A DNA stretch of 64,000 bases from CAYJHC01 sp964369805 (GTDB lineage Bacteria; Bacillota; Clostridia; Peptostreptococcales; Anaerovoracaceae), in NCBI GenBank assembly GCA_964369805.1, contig CAYJFM010000004.1, positions 8,628 through 72,627 on the forward strand, written 5' to 3'. Below, one piece after another: positions 17,244 to 26,950 of this stretch. The notes beneath the pieces were generated by a model. It searched no databases and was not told where the DNA came from. It worked only from the letters and a program-made list of their open reading frames with translations. A program made the position numbers and the translations under genes. Within the stretch, counting starts at the first letter, position 1, and every line of letters begins with the position of its first letter.

Positions 17244-17804
17244 ATGGCAAATAAAGAGATAGAAATAGAAATAGATTTAGACTTAATGGACGGTGAAGAA
17301 ATATTACTTGAAGAAGGAGAAGTGAGAGGAGTAGATAAAGGAAGTGTTCTTTTTTTTGATGATTTAATTTTAACAAATTATAACTTAATATACGTATTTA
17401 GAAGTCTTTTAGGGAAGGTGAAAGACGTCAATAAATATGCATTAGAAGACATACTTTTAGATGAAAATAATGAAGCTATGGTATACACCTATGGCAAAAA
17501 AGAGCCTGTGGATCTAAAAGTAATCTTTAAGGGAAAAAAGCTTGAACTTCTGTTTCAGGATGAGTCAGAAGAAAACTTAAAAATCTGGGTTAATGCAATC
17601 AGAAATGCATTATATGATTTAACTGGAAAAGGAAAAACGATAAAAAAAGATACTGAAGCTGTGATAAAAGTAGAGCCAGAAGCTGTATCAAAAGAAAAAA
17701 TAAAATATGTTTCAAAAGAGTGTTTTGGATGCAAAACTCTAATCACAGGAGAAGAAGGTGCTGTAACTATATGTGAATACTGTGGCACTAAACAAGCTTT
17801 ATAG
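17244..17804 (+). CDS. PH-like domain protein with C-terminal zinc ribbon (paralogue 1)
   Basis: Not a recognised named gene. I choose ATG 17244 because an in-frame ATG at 17232 overlaps the ribosome binding site GGAGAAGG; this gives 186 residues. The N-terminal 120 residues resemble a bacterial PH/GRAM-like fold: EEILLEEGEV, FDDLILTNYNLIYVFRSLLGKVK, a strand-rich middle and a final helix ENLKIWVNAIRNALYDL. A charged linker leads to a zinc ribbon with CFGCKTLI and CEYCGTKQAL, four Cys in two CxxC pairs. No membrane segment or signal peptide is visible, so it is cytoplasmic. The next gene is a close paralogue. Confidence 0.72.
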   Translation: MANKEIEIEIDLDLMDGEEILLEEGEVRGVDKGSVLFFDDLILTNYNLIYVFRSLLGKVKDVNKYALEDILLDENNEAMVYTYGKKEPVDLKVIFKGKKLELLFQDESEENLKIWVNAIRNALYDLTGKGKTIKKDTEAVIKVEPEAVSKEKIKYVSKECFGCKTLITGEEGAVTICEYCGTKQAL

Positions 17805-17906
17805 AAATTACAAAAGAGAAAGTAAATAATAAGTACTTTAGCGAAGTGAGTTCAAAGTACTGCAAATAGTATATAGGAAATTGAAGAAAATAGATTGGAG
17901 AATGAA

Positions 17907-18464
17907 ATGGCAGATTTAAACCTAAGAAGTGATGAAAAAATAATTTTAGAAGATGGAGATGTAAGTGAGTCAGGCTTATCAGGAAGTCTACTTTTTTCTG
18001 ATGATCTTTATCTAACAAACTATAACCTGATCTATGTATATGTAGGGCTTTTTGGAAAAGTAAAGAATATTAAAAAGTATTCCTTAGAAGATATAAAGAT
18101 TGATGAAAATGAAGAACCTATGGCATACAGAGACTGGAATGAAGATGCTGATTCAGTAGAACTTAGAGTAGAATTAAGAAGTAAAACTCTTGAGGTTTTA
18201 TTTTCAGAAGACACAGAAGAAAATGTAGAAATGTGGGTTGATGCAATAAAAACTGCAGTAGAGGATTTACCTGGAAAAGAAAGGAAAAAAGAAGCTAAGA
18301 AAGACACAGAAGAGACTAAAGAAATAAAAGAAGAAGCGGCGCCGAAGCCTGAAGAAAATGTAAAATTCGTTTCAAAAGATTGTTTAGGATGTGGAATGTT
18401 AATTACTGGCGGAGAAGGAAAACTTGTAGTTTGTGAGTACTGTGATACCAAACAAGCGCTTTAG
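17907..18464 (+). CDS. PH-like domain protein with C-terminal zinc ribbon (paralogue 2)
   Basis: Not a recognised named gene. ATG 17907 is preferred: GGAG at 17897-17900 serves it, and the N-terminus (MADLNLRSDEKIILEDGDV) then lines up with paralogue 1. The 185 residues share DDLYLTNYNLIYVYVGLFGK, VEMWVDAIKTAVEDL and the C-terminal ribbon CLGCGMLI and CEYCDTKQAL. The linker between domains is Lys/Glu-rich and differs most between the copies. The 102-base gap contains no terminator, so both are probably transcribed together from the promoter at 17176. Confidence 0.72.
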   Translation: MADLNLRSDEKIILEDGDVSESGLSGSLLFSDDLYLTNYNLIYVYVGLFGKVKNIKKYSLEDIKIDENEEPMAYRDWNEDADSVELRVELRSKTLEVLFSEDTEENVEMWVDAIKTAVEDLPGKERKKEAKKDTEETKEIKEEAAPKPEENVKFVSKDCLGCGMLITGGEGKLVVCEYCDTKQAL

Positions 18465-18559
18465 ATTGAAAAAATGTAATGGATAAAAGCAAAAGGAATG
18501 ATTTTGTCAAAAATACCAAAAAAATTAAAAAAATTTTGTAAAATTTGTGAAAAATAACA

Positions 18560-18588
18560 TTGACAAAAGAACGATAAAATGATAAATT
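18560..18588 (+). promoter_or_regulatory. Predicted promoter of the ilv-leu operon
   Basis: TTGACA (18560-18565) and TAAATT (18583-18588) are separated by 17 bases, about 45 bases before the leader peptide start. The -35 is perfect; the -10 matches four of six positions. Confidence 0.6.
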
Positions 18589-18631
18589 ATGTCTATGTTA
18601 TTTAAAAGCAAGCAAAGGAAGGAAGAACAAT

Positions 18632-18727
18632 ATGTTTACGATAATTAATACAGCATTAGTACTAGTGGTCCTCCTCAGCATTATCAAAAGTGAAGATAGT
18701 GCAATTTTGCGTTGCGTGAAGAATTAA
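18632..18727 (+). CDS. ilv-leu operon leader peptide (attenuation)
   Basis: A 31-codon frame starts at ATG 18632 behind GGAAGGAAG. Its core reads TALVLVVLLSII, so 10 of these 12 residues are Leu, Val or Ile, the products of the downstream operon. Several of the codons are rare here (CTC CTC, GTC, GTG, ATC). It ends 23 bases before an intrinsic terminator located ahead of ilvB. That is the layout of ribosome-mediated attenuation in ilv leaders of enterobacteria. No T-box consensus (AGGGTGG) was seen, so leader translation is the favoured control. Too short for standard gene callers. Confidence 0.82.
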   Translation: MFTIINTALVLVVLLSIIKSEDSAILRCVKN

Positions 18728-18749
18728 CATATTTACATTTGTATTTATA

Positions 18750-18781
18750 AACCTTCCAGTGACGTACTGAAAGGTTTTTTT
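18750..18781 (+). terminator. Attenuator terminator between leader peptide and ilvB
   Basis: AACCTT (18750-18755) pairs with AAGGTT (18771-18776), and CAGT pairs with ACTG inside, with one C-A mismatch. A run of T from 18775 to 18781 follows. It lies after the leader peptide stop and 47 bases before ilvB, so it must be bypassed for operon expression. Confidence 0.82.
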
Positions 18782-18827
18782 ATTGTGTAAGATAGTTTGA
18801 CAGGTTATTAGAGAAATGGAGGAAAAA

Positions 18828-20507
18828 ATGGAAGAGAAAATAATTGAATTAACCGGTGCAGAGATAGTAATAGAAGAATTAGTAAGGCATGACGTATCTG
18901 TAGTCTTTGGATACCCAGGAGGTACGGTAATTCCACTTTATGATGCCATTTATGATAATGAAAATAGGATACATCATGTGCTTACTGCCCATGAACAAGG
19001 AGCAATACACGCAGCAGATGGGTATGCAAGAGCAAAAAATGGGACTGGAGTTGTAATAGCAACTAGTGGGCCAGGAGCAACAAATCTGGTAACTGGAATT
19101 GCCAATGCATACTTAGATTCAGTGCCTTTAGTGGCAATAACAGGTAACGTTCCGGTGTCATTAATTGGTAAAGATAGTTTCCAAGAAGTAGATATAGTTG
19201 GGGTATCACAACCAATAGTAAAGCACAATTTTGTAGTAAGAGATATTAAAGATCTTGCAAGAACTATAAGAGCTGCATTTAAAATTGCAAATGCTGGAAG
19301 AAAAGGTCCAGTACTTGTAGACATACCTAAAGATATACAGACTGAGTCTTGTGAATATAACCCATATGCTGATTTTGATGAGATTGTAAGAGAAAAGGCT
19401 ATATTGAAGCCTAACTTGGAAAAAGTAGCAGAAGCTATTGAAACTATAAATAATTGCAAGAGACCATTTATTTATGTTGGTGGTGGTGTTCTAGCAGGTG
19501 GAGTTGAGAAAGAAGTAATTGAACTAGCTCAAAAAATAGATGCTCCAATTGCAGTAAGTATGATGGGATTAACAGCTATAGATTTTGATTATGAATATAA
19601 TTTGGGAATGTCGGGAATGCATGGGAAGTATGCAGCCTCAATGGCACAAGATCGCTGCGATACAATAATTGCGTTGGGTGTTAGATTTTCAGATAGGGCA
19701 ACTGGGAATGTAGCAAAATATATTAACGAAAAAAATATTATTCATGTAGATATAGATTTGGCTGAAATAGGCAAAAATGTTCAGGCAGACACACACATTT
19801 GTGGTAATATAGAAGAGGTGATGAAACATTTCTTAGAGGGTGTTAAAGAGAGTAATAAAAAAGAATGGCTAGAAGAAATTAAGAAATTTAAACACAGAGA
19901 CGAGTACCATCCAACGTCAGAATTTAGACCAAGAAGTATAATAAAAACTGTGGGCAACAACTTTGAAGAAGAGACTGTAGTTGCAACGGATGTAGGACAA
20001 CATCAAATGTGGACTGTACAACATTATGAATTCCATAAACCAAGGACTTTACTATCTTCTGGTGGACTAGGAACAATGGGATATGGACTTGGTGCAGCAA
20101 TTGGGGGATGTTTTGCAAGTGGAAAAAAAGAAACAATTCTTTTCACAGGAGATGGAAGTTTCTCTATGAACTTGAATGAAATGGCTACAGCAGTGACAGA
20201 GAACTTACCTATAGTAATAATACTATTTAATAACAACGTGCTTGGAATGGTAAGACAATGGCAAAGTATTTTCTTTGATGGCAGACATTCACAAACTACT
20301 ACAAACAGAAAGACTGACTTTGTTGCACTAGCTAAAGCCTTTGGAGCAGAAGGTCATAGGGTTACCAGCTTAGAAGAACTTGAAGAGGTTTTAAAGAATA
20401 GAAAAACTGAGGGGCCTATGTTAATTGAATGCCCAATAGATAAAGATGAAATGGTGTATCCTATGATTCCACCAGGACAGTCAGTAAAAGATATTATTTT
20501 AGAGTAG
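18828..20507 (+). CDS. ilvB: Acetolactate synthase large subunit
   Basis: The ThDP enzyme condenses pyruvate to acetolactate (valine, leucine) or pyruvate with 2-oxobutyrate (isoleucine). ATG 18828 is chosen because GGAGG at 18818-18822 serves it, while an in-frame ATG at 18816 overlaps that site. The 559 residues contain the ThDP Glu in VLTAHEQGAIHAADGYAR (about 50-67) and the SGPGATNLVTGIA motif. The FAD-binding middle domain follows, then the C-terminal GDGSFSMNLNEMATAV (GDGS...N motif for Mg-ThDP). It is first in ilvBNCD-leuACDB. Confidence 0.96.
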   Translation: MEEKIIELTGAEIVIEELVRHDVSVVFGYPGGTVIPLYDAIYDNENRIHHVLTAHEQGAIHAADGYARAKNGTGVVIATSGPGATNLVTGIANAYLDSVPLVAITGNVPVSLIGKDSFQEVDIVGVSQPIVKHNFVVRDIKDLARTIRAAFKIANAGRKGPVLVDIPKDIQTESCEYNPYADFDEIVREKAILKPNLEKVAEAIETINNCKRPFIYVGGGVLAGGVEKEVIELAQKIDAPIAVSMMGLTAIDFDYEYNLGMSGMHGKYAASMAQDRCDTIIALGVRFSDRATGNVAKYINEKNIIHVDIDLAEIGKNVQADTHICGNIEEVMKHFLEGVKESNKKEWLEEIKKFKHRDEYHPTSEFRPRSIIKTVGNNFEEETVVATDVGQHQMWTVQHYEFHKPRTLLSSGGLGTMGYGLGAAIGGCFASGKKETILFTGDGSFSMNLNEMATAVTENLPIVIILFNNNVLGMVRQWQSIFFDGRHSQTTTNRKTDFVALAKAFGAEGHRVTSLEELEEVLKNRKTEGPMLIECPIDKDEMVYPMIPPGQSVKDIILE

Positions 20508-20517
20508 GAGGGGTACA

Positions 20518-20766
20518 ATGGAAAAACTAACGCTTGAGCTAATTGTAGCTAACCAATATGGGGTTTTAAATAGAATAACAGGGCTTTATGCAAGAAGAGG
20601 CTTCAACATTCATAGCCTAGTAGTAAACCCAACTGAAGACACATCAATTTCAAAAATGATAATTGTGTCAGAGGCAGATGAGCTAACAAGAAACCAAATG
20701 ATTAGCCAATTAGATAAACTATTCGATGTAATAAGTATTACTCAAATTGAGTGCATTGAGGAATAA
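20518..20766 (+). CDS. ilvN: Acetolactate synthase small (regulatory) subunit, short form
   Basis: The 82-residue protein consists of one ACT domain: LELIVANQYGVLNRITGLYARRGFNIHSL at the start (valine-binding face) and a C-terminal LDKLFDVISITQIE. Most Firmicute IlvN/IlvH proteins have about 160 residues with a second C-terminal domain that is missing here, so this resembles the single-domain IlvM/IlvN of enterobacteria. No frameshifted remnant of the missing domain is evident in the 104 bases before ilvC. It starts at ATG 20518 behind TAGGAGGGG, ten bases after ilvB. Confidence 0.9.
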   Translation: MEKLTLELIVANQYGVLNRITGLYARRGFNIHSLVVNPTEDTSISKMIIVSEADELTRNQMISQLDKLFDVISITQIECIEE

Positions 20767-20870
20767 GAGAAGCAGTAATACTGCAACAAAAGGAATCAAC
20801 TGGAATATTGCCAGTAGATAATATAGCTAAACTATTAAATTTAATATTAAATAAGAAATGGAGAAACAAA

Positions 20871-21866
<996 letters not shown>

Positions 21867-21899
21867 TTAGATTCTAAACTAATAATCAATGAATTAAAT

Positions 21900-21936
21900 T
21901 ATGGGTAATGGATAATACTAAAGTTCATTACCCATA
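21900..21936 (+). repeat. 11-bp inverted repeat between ilvC and ilvD
   Basis: TATGGGTAATG at 21900-21910 and its exact complement CATTACCCATA at 21926-21936 enclose 15 bases. No T-run follows, so it is not an intrinsic terminator. It may be an RNA processing or stability element within the ilv-leu transcript. Confidence 0.6.
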
Positions 21937-21988
21937 TAACCTAATTAATGACCATATACTGCGGAATATAGAGAGAAGGAGCTTTACA

Positions 21989-23617
21989 ATGAATAGTAAG
22001 AAAATGACAGAGGGAATAGAGAATGCACCTAAAAGAGGACTACTCAAATCAATGGGATATACAGATGAGGCGCTTAGAAGGCCACTGATTGGTATAGTTA
22101 ACTCGTTTAATGAAATAGTGCCTGGACATATTCACCTTCAAACTATAGCAAGAGCAGTTAAAGATGGAGTCTTAATGGCAGGAGGCACACCAATGGAGTT
22201 TAATACTATTGGGGTTTGTGACGGACTGGCAATGGGACATGAAGGAATGAGATATTCATTATCTTCAAGAGAGTTAATTGCAGATACTACAGAATGTATG
22301 GTAAGAGCACATTGTTTCGATGCTCTTGTATTCATTCCAAACTGTGACAAAGTTGTTCCAGGAATGTTAATGGCTGCAGCAAGACTAAATTTACCTAGCA
22401 TCTTCGTATCTGGAGGTCCAATGCTATCTCTAGATGGAAAAGATTTAAATAGCATATTTGAAGCTGTTGGTAGTGTAAAGGCGGGTAAGATTACAGAAGA
22501 GGAGCTAAAAGTTGTAGAAGAAACATCATGCCCTGGTTGTGGATCATGCTCAGGAATGTTTACTGCAAACTCAATGAACTGCCTGAGTGAGGCAATTGGA
22601 ATTGCCTTAGAAGGAAATGGAACAATACCAGCTGTTTATGCAGAGAGGTTAAGATTAGCTAAAACTGCAGGAATGCAGGTAATGGAGCTACTAAAAAAAG
22701 ATATCAGACCAAGTGATATTATGACAGAAAAAGCATTTGAAAATGCACTTACAGTAGATATGGCTTTAGGCTGTTCTACTAACTCGATTCTTCATCTTCC
22801 AGCTATTGCTAATGAAGTGGGAATAAAAATACCTTTAGAAAAGGTAAATGAAATAAGCGAAAAAACACCTAATGTGTGTAGACTTGCGCCAGCAGGTCCG
22901 TATCACATGGAGGATTTATATAAAGCAGGCGGTGTATATGGAGCTATGAAAAAAGTAGAAAATCTACTTCATGGTGATTGTATGACAGCCACAGGTAAGA
23001 CAGTTGCAGAAAATTTAGAGTTTGCAACTTATGGTGACGGACAAGTAATTCAAGAATACACAAAGACCGGAGGCCTTGCGGCACTATTTGGTAATATTGC
23101 AAAGGATGGAGCCGTTGTTAAGAGAAGTGCTGTAAAGCCAGAGATGCTAAAGTTCACAGGAACTGCTAAGGTTTATGAAAGCGAAGAAGATGCGATTAAG
23201 GGTATCTTTGGTGGCGAGATTAAAGCAGGGAATGTTGTAGTAATTAGATATGAAGGGCCTTCGGGTGGTCCAGGAATGAGAGAAATGCTCTCTCCAACAT
23301 CTGCAATTGCAGGTATGGGGCTTGATAGTGAAGTAGCACTTATTACTGACGGAAGATTTTCTGGTGCAACTAGAGGGGCTGCTATTGGACATATTTCACC
23401 AGAGGCAGCGGCAGGAGGAGTTATTGCTTATGTTAAAGATGGTGACCAGATTGCTATTGATATCAATAATTACTCAATTAACTTATTGGTTTCAGATGAA
23501 GAACTGGAACAAAGAAAAGCAGAAATGCCAATAAAGAAAAAAGATAATGTTACAGGGTATCTAAAGAGATATGCAAAAAATGTAACATCAGCTAATAGAG
23601 GAGCTGTCGTTGAATAA
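21989..23617 (+). CDS. ilvD: Dihydroxy-acid dehydratase
   Basis: The Fe-S enzyme dehydrates dihydroxy-acids to the 2-oxo acids of valine and isoleucine. ATG 21989 is preferred (AGAAGGAGC upstream); an open frame reaching 21908 runs through the inverted repeat. The 542 residues contain CDGLAMGHEGMRYSL, FIPNCDKVVPGMLMA (cluster Cys), CPGCGSCSGMFTANSMNC (cluster Cys region) and GPSGGPGMREML. The length fits the bacterial family. Confidence 0.96.
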   Translation: MNSKKMTEGIENAPKRGLLKSMGYTDEALRRPLIGIVNSFNEIVPGHIHLQTIARAVKDGVLMAGGTPMEFNTIGVCDGLAMGHEGMRYSLSSRELIADTTECMVRAHCFDALVFIPNCDKVVPGMLMAAARLNLPSIFVSGGPMLSLDGKDLNSIFEAVGSVKAGKITEEELKVVEETSCPGCGSCSGMFTANSMNCLSEAIGIALEGNGTIPAVYAERLRLAKTAGMQVMELLKKDIRPSDIMTEKAFENALTVDMALGCSTNSILHLPAIANEVGIKIPLEKVNEISEKTPNVCRLAPAGPYHMEDLYKAGGVYGAMKKVENLLHGDCMTATGKTVAENLEFATYGDGQVIQEYTKTGGLAALFGNIAKDGAVVKRSAVKPEMLKFTGTAKVYESEEDAIKGIFGGEIKAGNVVVIRYEGPSGGPGMREMLSPTSAIAGMGLDSEVALITDGRFSGATRGAAIGHISPEAAAGGVIAYVKDGDQIAIDINNYSINLLVSDEELEQRKAEMPIKKKDNVTGYLKRYAKNVTSANRGAVVE

Positions 23618-23629
23618 AGGGGAAATATT

Positions 23630-25135
23630 ATGGAAAAAGTAAGAATTTTTGATACTACATTAAGAGATGGAGAGCAAGCACCTGGGTGCAGCATGGATAT
23701 TGAAGAAAAATTAGAAGTTGCTAAGCAACTAGAGAAGTTAAAAGTTGATGTAATTGAAGCAGGCTTTGCTATTGCATCACCAATGGACTTTCAGTCAGTT
23801 AACCAAGTTGCAAATATTATAAAAGACTGTCAAGTTGCTTCTCTTTGTAGGGCTAATAAAAAAGATATTGATGTGGCATATGATGCTCTAAAAGGTGCGG
23901 CTGATCCACTGATTCATACATTTTTAGCAACTAGTCCACTACATATGCAGTACAAACTTAAGATGAGTGAAGATCAAGTTATTGAGCAAATCAAAGAAAG
24001 CGTTAAGTACGCAAGATCACTTTGCCCTAATGTTGAGTTTAGTGCAGAAGATGCAATGAGAAGTGAGAAGCCTTTCCTTGCAAAGGTTGTAGAAACTGCT
24101 ATTGCTAACGGTGCAAAAGTTATAAACGTTCCCGACACAGTAGGATACAGAACTCCAACAGAAATTGTTGAGTTTATTGATTATTTAATGAAGAATGTTC
24201 CAAACATTGACCAAGCAATACTTTCAGTTCACTGCCACGATGACCTAGGCCTTGGCGTTGCAAACTCAATTGCAGGTGTATCAGCAGGAGCTAGACAAAT
24301 CGAATGTACACTAAACGGAATTGGAGAGAGAGCAGGAAATGCTTCACTTGAAGAAATCGTAATGGCACTTAAGACTAGAGCAGATCACTTTGGAGTTACT
24401 ACAGGAGTAGACACAAAACAGATTTACAGAGCTACAAGACTTGTATCAAATATTACAGGTATTGCAATCCCAGCAAATAAAGCAATTACTGGAGCTAATG
24501 CCTTTGCACATGAGTCAGGTATCCACCAACACGGAGTACTAGCTAACCCAGAAACATATGAAATCATGAAGCCAGAAGACATTGGTATTCCAGAGAAGCA
24601 AATGGTTCTAGGAAAGCACAGCGGAAGACATGCCTTCACACACAGGCTAGAAGCATTAGGATACGAACTTCCAAAAGAAGAAATCGACGAATTATTCAAG
24701 TCATTTAAAGACCTTGCTGATAAGAAGAAGACAGTTACTGACGACGATATTATTTCTCTATTATCTAACAATGATCATAAAGAAATCGGCCAGTTCCAAC
24801 TTGAAAGCTTCGTAATTAACTCAGGTAACCTAATCACAGCTACAGCTAACCTTAAGATTAAAAATGCTGATGGTAAGATTATTGAAAAAGTTGCTATTGG
24901 AGATGGACCGGTTGATGCATCATTTAAGGCTGTTAACAAGATTACAAAACACGACTTTAAGCTACATGAATACAGAATTCATGCTGTAACTGGAGGAGAA
25001 GATGCTCTTGGTGAAGTAATGGTTAAACTTTCATTAGATGGAGAAGAAACACACACAGGTAGAGCTGTATCTACTGACATTGTAGAATCAAGTATCAAAG
25101 CATACATTAACGGAGTAAATAAAATTTTAGGTTAA
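23630..25135 (+). CDS. leuA: 2-Isopropylmalate synthase
   Basis: The enzyme condenses 2-oxoisovalerate with acetyl-CoA, the first committed step to leucine. The 501 residues have the HMGL-like barrel: RIFDTTLRDGEQAPG at 5-19 with the metal Asp, VHCHDDLGLGVAN with the metal His pair, and LNGIGERAGNASLEE. The C-terminal LeuA regulatory domain (about 370-501) has FKAVNKITKH and GRAVSTDIVESS, so leucine feedback inhibition is likely. The ribosome binding site is AAAGGGG. By eye the second half of the gene has more C-ending codons than the ilv genes before it. Confidence 0.96.
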   Translation: MEKVRIFDTTLRDGEQAPGCSMDIEEKLEVAKQLEKLKVDVIEAGFAIASPMDFQSVNQVANIIKDCQVASLCRANKKDIDVAYDALKGAADPLIHTFLATSPLHMQYKLKMSEDQVIEQIKESVKYARSLCPNVEFSAEDAMRSEKPFLAKVVETAIANGAKVINVPDTVGYRTPTEIVEFIDYLMKNVPNIDQAILSVHCHDDLGLGVANSIAGVSAGARQIECTLNGIGERAGNASLEEIVMALKTRADHFGVTTGVDTKQIYRATRLVSNITGIAIPANKAITGANAFAHESGIHQHGVLANPETYEIMKPEDIGIPEKQMVLGKHSGRHAFTHRLEALGYELPKEEIDELFKSFKDLADKKKTVTDDDIISLLSNNDHKEIGQFQLESFVINSGNLITATANLKIKNADGKIIEKVAIGDGPVDASFKAVNKITKHDFKLHEYRIHAVTGGEDALGEVMVKLSLDGEETHTGRAVSTDIVESSIKAYINGVNKILG

Positions 25136-25184
25136 GCCTAAATGATAATAGATAAAGATATTGATAGAAAAGGGGAATTTGAAA

Positions 25185-26441
25185 ATGGGAATGACCATGA
25201 CACAAAAGATACTAGCAGAAGCTGCTGGTTTAGAAACTGTAAAAGCTGGAGAGCTAGTAATGGCAAAGCTTTCTATGGTGCTTGCAAATGATATTACTGC
25301 ACCTGTAGCTATTAAAGAGTTTAAAAAAGCTGGACTTGAAAAAGTTTTTGATAAGACAAAGGTTTCATTAGTAATGGACCACTTTACACCAAACAAAGAC
25401 ATAGCTGCAGCTGAGCAGTGTAAGGCTTGTAGAGAATTTGCTAGAGACCAAGAAATTGTAAACTTTTACGATGTAGGAGACATGGGAATTGAGCATGCAC
25501 TGCTTCCTGAAAAAGGACTTGTAAAAGCAGGCGACGTTATTATCGGAGCTGACTCTCATACATGTACATACGGAGCTCTTGGAGCTTTCTCCACTGGCGT
25601 TGGTTCTACTGACATGGCTGCTGGAATGGCAAGCGGTAAAGCTTGGTTTAAGATCCCTGAAGCTATTAAAGTTGAAATTACAGGAAACTACTCAAGTGAC
25701 TTTGTTTCAGGTAAAGACGTTATCCTTCACCTAATTGGAACAATTGGAGTTGATGGAGCACTTTACCAATCACTAGAGTTTACAGGCGACGGAATTAAAA
25801 ACCTTTCAATGGATGACAGACTTTGTATTGCTAACATGGCAATTGAAGCTGGTGCAAAAAATGGAATTTTCCCAGTAGACGAAATAACTAGAGAATACTT
25901 AGATGACAAGGGAGTTACATACAAAGAGTTCACAGCAGATGAAGATGCTGAGTATGCAAGAACAATTACTATTGACCTAGCTAAACTAGAGCCAACAGTA
26001 TCATTCCCACACCTTCCAGAAAACACAAGAACACCTGACCAATTTGGCGATATTAAGATTGATCAAGTTGTAATCGGATCATGTACAAACGGAAGAATCT
26101 CAGACATGAGAGAAGCTTACGAAGTTCTAAAAGGACAAAAAATCCATAGAGACGTAAGATGTATTATTTTCCCTGCTACACAAAAGATTTATCTTGAAGC
26201 AATGGAGCTTGGATATCTAAAAGCATTTATCGAAGCTGGAGCTGTAGTTTCTACACCAACATGCGGACCATGTCTAGGGGGGCATTCAGGAATTCTAGCA
26301 GCGGGAGAAAGATGCGTTGCTACAACAAATAGAAACTTTGTTGGTAGGATGGGTCATGTAAAATCAGAGGTTTACCTATCAAGCACATATGTAGCTGCAA
26401 AGAGTGCAATCACTGGAAAATTAAGTGATCCAAGAGCATAA
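25185..26441 (+). CDS. leuC: 3-Isopropylmalate dehydratase large subunit
   Basis: With LeuD it isomerises 2- to 3-isopropylmalate, an aconitase-type reaction. The start is taken as ATG 25185 (MGMTMTQKILAEAAG) behind AGGGGAATTTG; the start at 25161 has no clear site. The 418 residues are the shorter archaeal/clostridial LeuC type. Fe-S ligands are visible in IGSCTNGR and in PTCGPCLGG; GADSHTCTYGALGAFSTGVG is the substrate motif. Confidence 0.95.
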   Translation: MGMTMTQKILAEAAGLETVKAGELVMAKLSMVLANDITAPVAIKEFKKAGLEKVFDKTKVSLVMDHFTPNKDIAAAEQCKACREFARDQEIVNFYDVGDMGIEHALLPEKGLVKAGDVIIGADSHTCTYGALGAFSTGVGSTDMAAGMASGKAWFKIPEAIKVEITGNYSSDFVSGKDVILHLIGTIGVDGALYQSLEFTGDGIKNLSMDDRLCIANMAIEAGAKNGIFPVDEITREYLDDKGVTYKEFTADEDAEYARTITIDLAKLEPTVSFPHLPENTRTPDQFGDIKIDQVVIGSCTNGRISDMREAYEVLKGQKIHRDVRCIIFPATQKIYLEAMELGYLKAFIEAGAVVSTPTCGPCLGGHSGILAAGERCVATTNRNFVGRMGHVKSEVYLSSTYVAAKSAITGKLSDPRA

Positions 26442-26464
26442 AAAGAATATAGAGGAGAATAATA

Positions 26465-26950
26465 ATGGAAAGAAATGCGATTAAATTCGGAGATAATATA
26501 GATACAGATGTAATCATCCCAGCTAGATACCTTAATACTTCAGATCCTGATGTTCTGAAGCAATACTGCATGATTGATATTGATGAGAGCTTTGCTGGTA
26601 GAGTTAAAGCTGGTGATGTTATGGTAGGCGGAAAGAACTTTGGATGCGGATCTTCAAGAGAGCACGCGCCAATTTCAATTAAGGCTTCAGGAATTGATCT
26701 AGTAGTAGCTAAGACTTTTGCTAGAATCTTCTACAGAAACTCAATTAACATTGGACTTGCAATTGTTGAGTGCCCTGAGTTTGTAGAGGCAGTTGAAGAA
26801 AATGATATTATTGACTTTGACCTAAAGGCTGGAGAGCTTAAGATTGTAAACAAAGGACTAGAGTACAAAATTGCTCCATTCCCTGCTGCAATTCAAAATA
26901 TCGTTGACGCTGGAGGACTTCTTCCTGCAATTAAAGAAGGGAGAATCTAA
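26465..26950 (+). CDS. leuD: 3-Isopropylmalate dehydratase small subunit
   Basis: The swivelling domain subunit partners LeuC. The 161 residues include FGDNIDTDVIIPARYLNTSD (about 8-27), GGKNFGCGSSREHAPISIKA (the substrate-binding YLxxSRExA-like loop) and FARIFYRNSINIGL. The length suits the short clostridial/archaeal form. ATG 26465 follows AGAGGAG. Its stop TAA overlaps the leuB ATG. Confidence 0.95.
   Translation: MERNAIKFGDNIDTDVIIPARYLNTSDPDVLKQYCMIDIDESFAGRVKAGDVMVGGKNFGCGSSREHAPISIKASGIDLVVAKTFARIFYRNSINIGLAIVECPEFVEAVEENDIIDFDLKAGELKIVNKGLEYKIAPFPAAIQNIVDAGGLLPAIKEGRI

Noticed and set aside
18465..18827. T-box riboswitch upstream of ilvB
   Set aside because: No AGGGTGG-type antiterminator sequence or specifier-loop layout is seen; leader peptide attenuation explains the region better.
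20808..20870. Longer N-terminus for ilvC
   Set aside because: The extra 21 residues are not part of the family and have no ribosome binding site; ATG 20871 gives the standard length.
23500..26441. In-frame TGA selenoproteins within the window
   Set aside because: All genes examined close at stops consistent with their family lengths, so no TGA read-through needs to be assumed.
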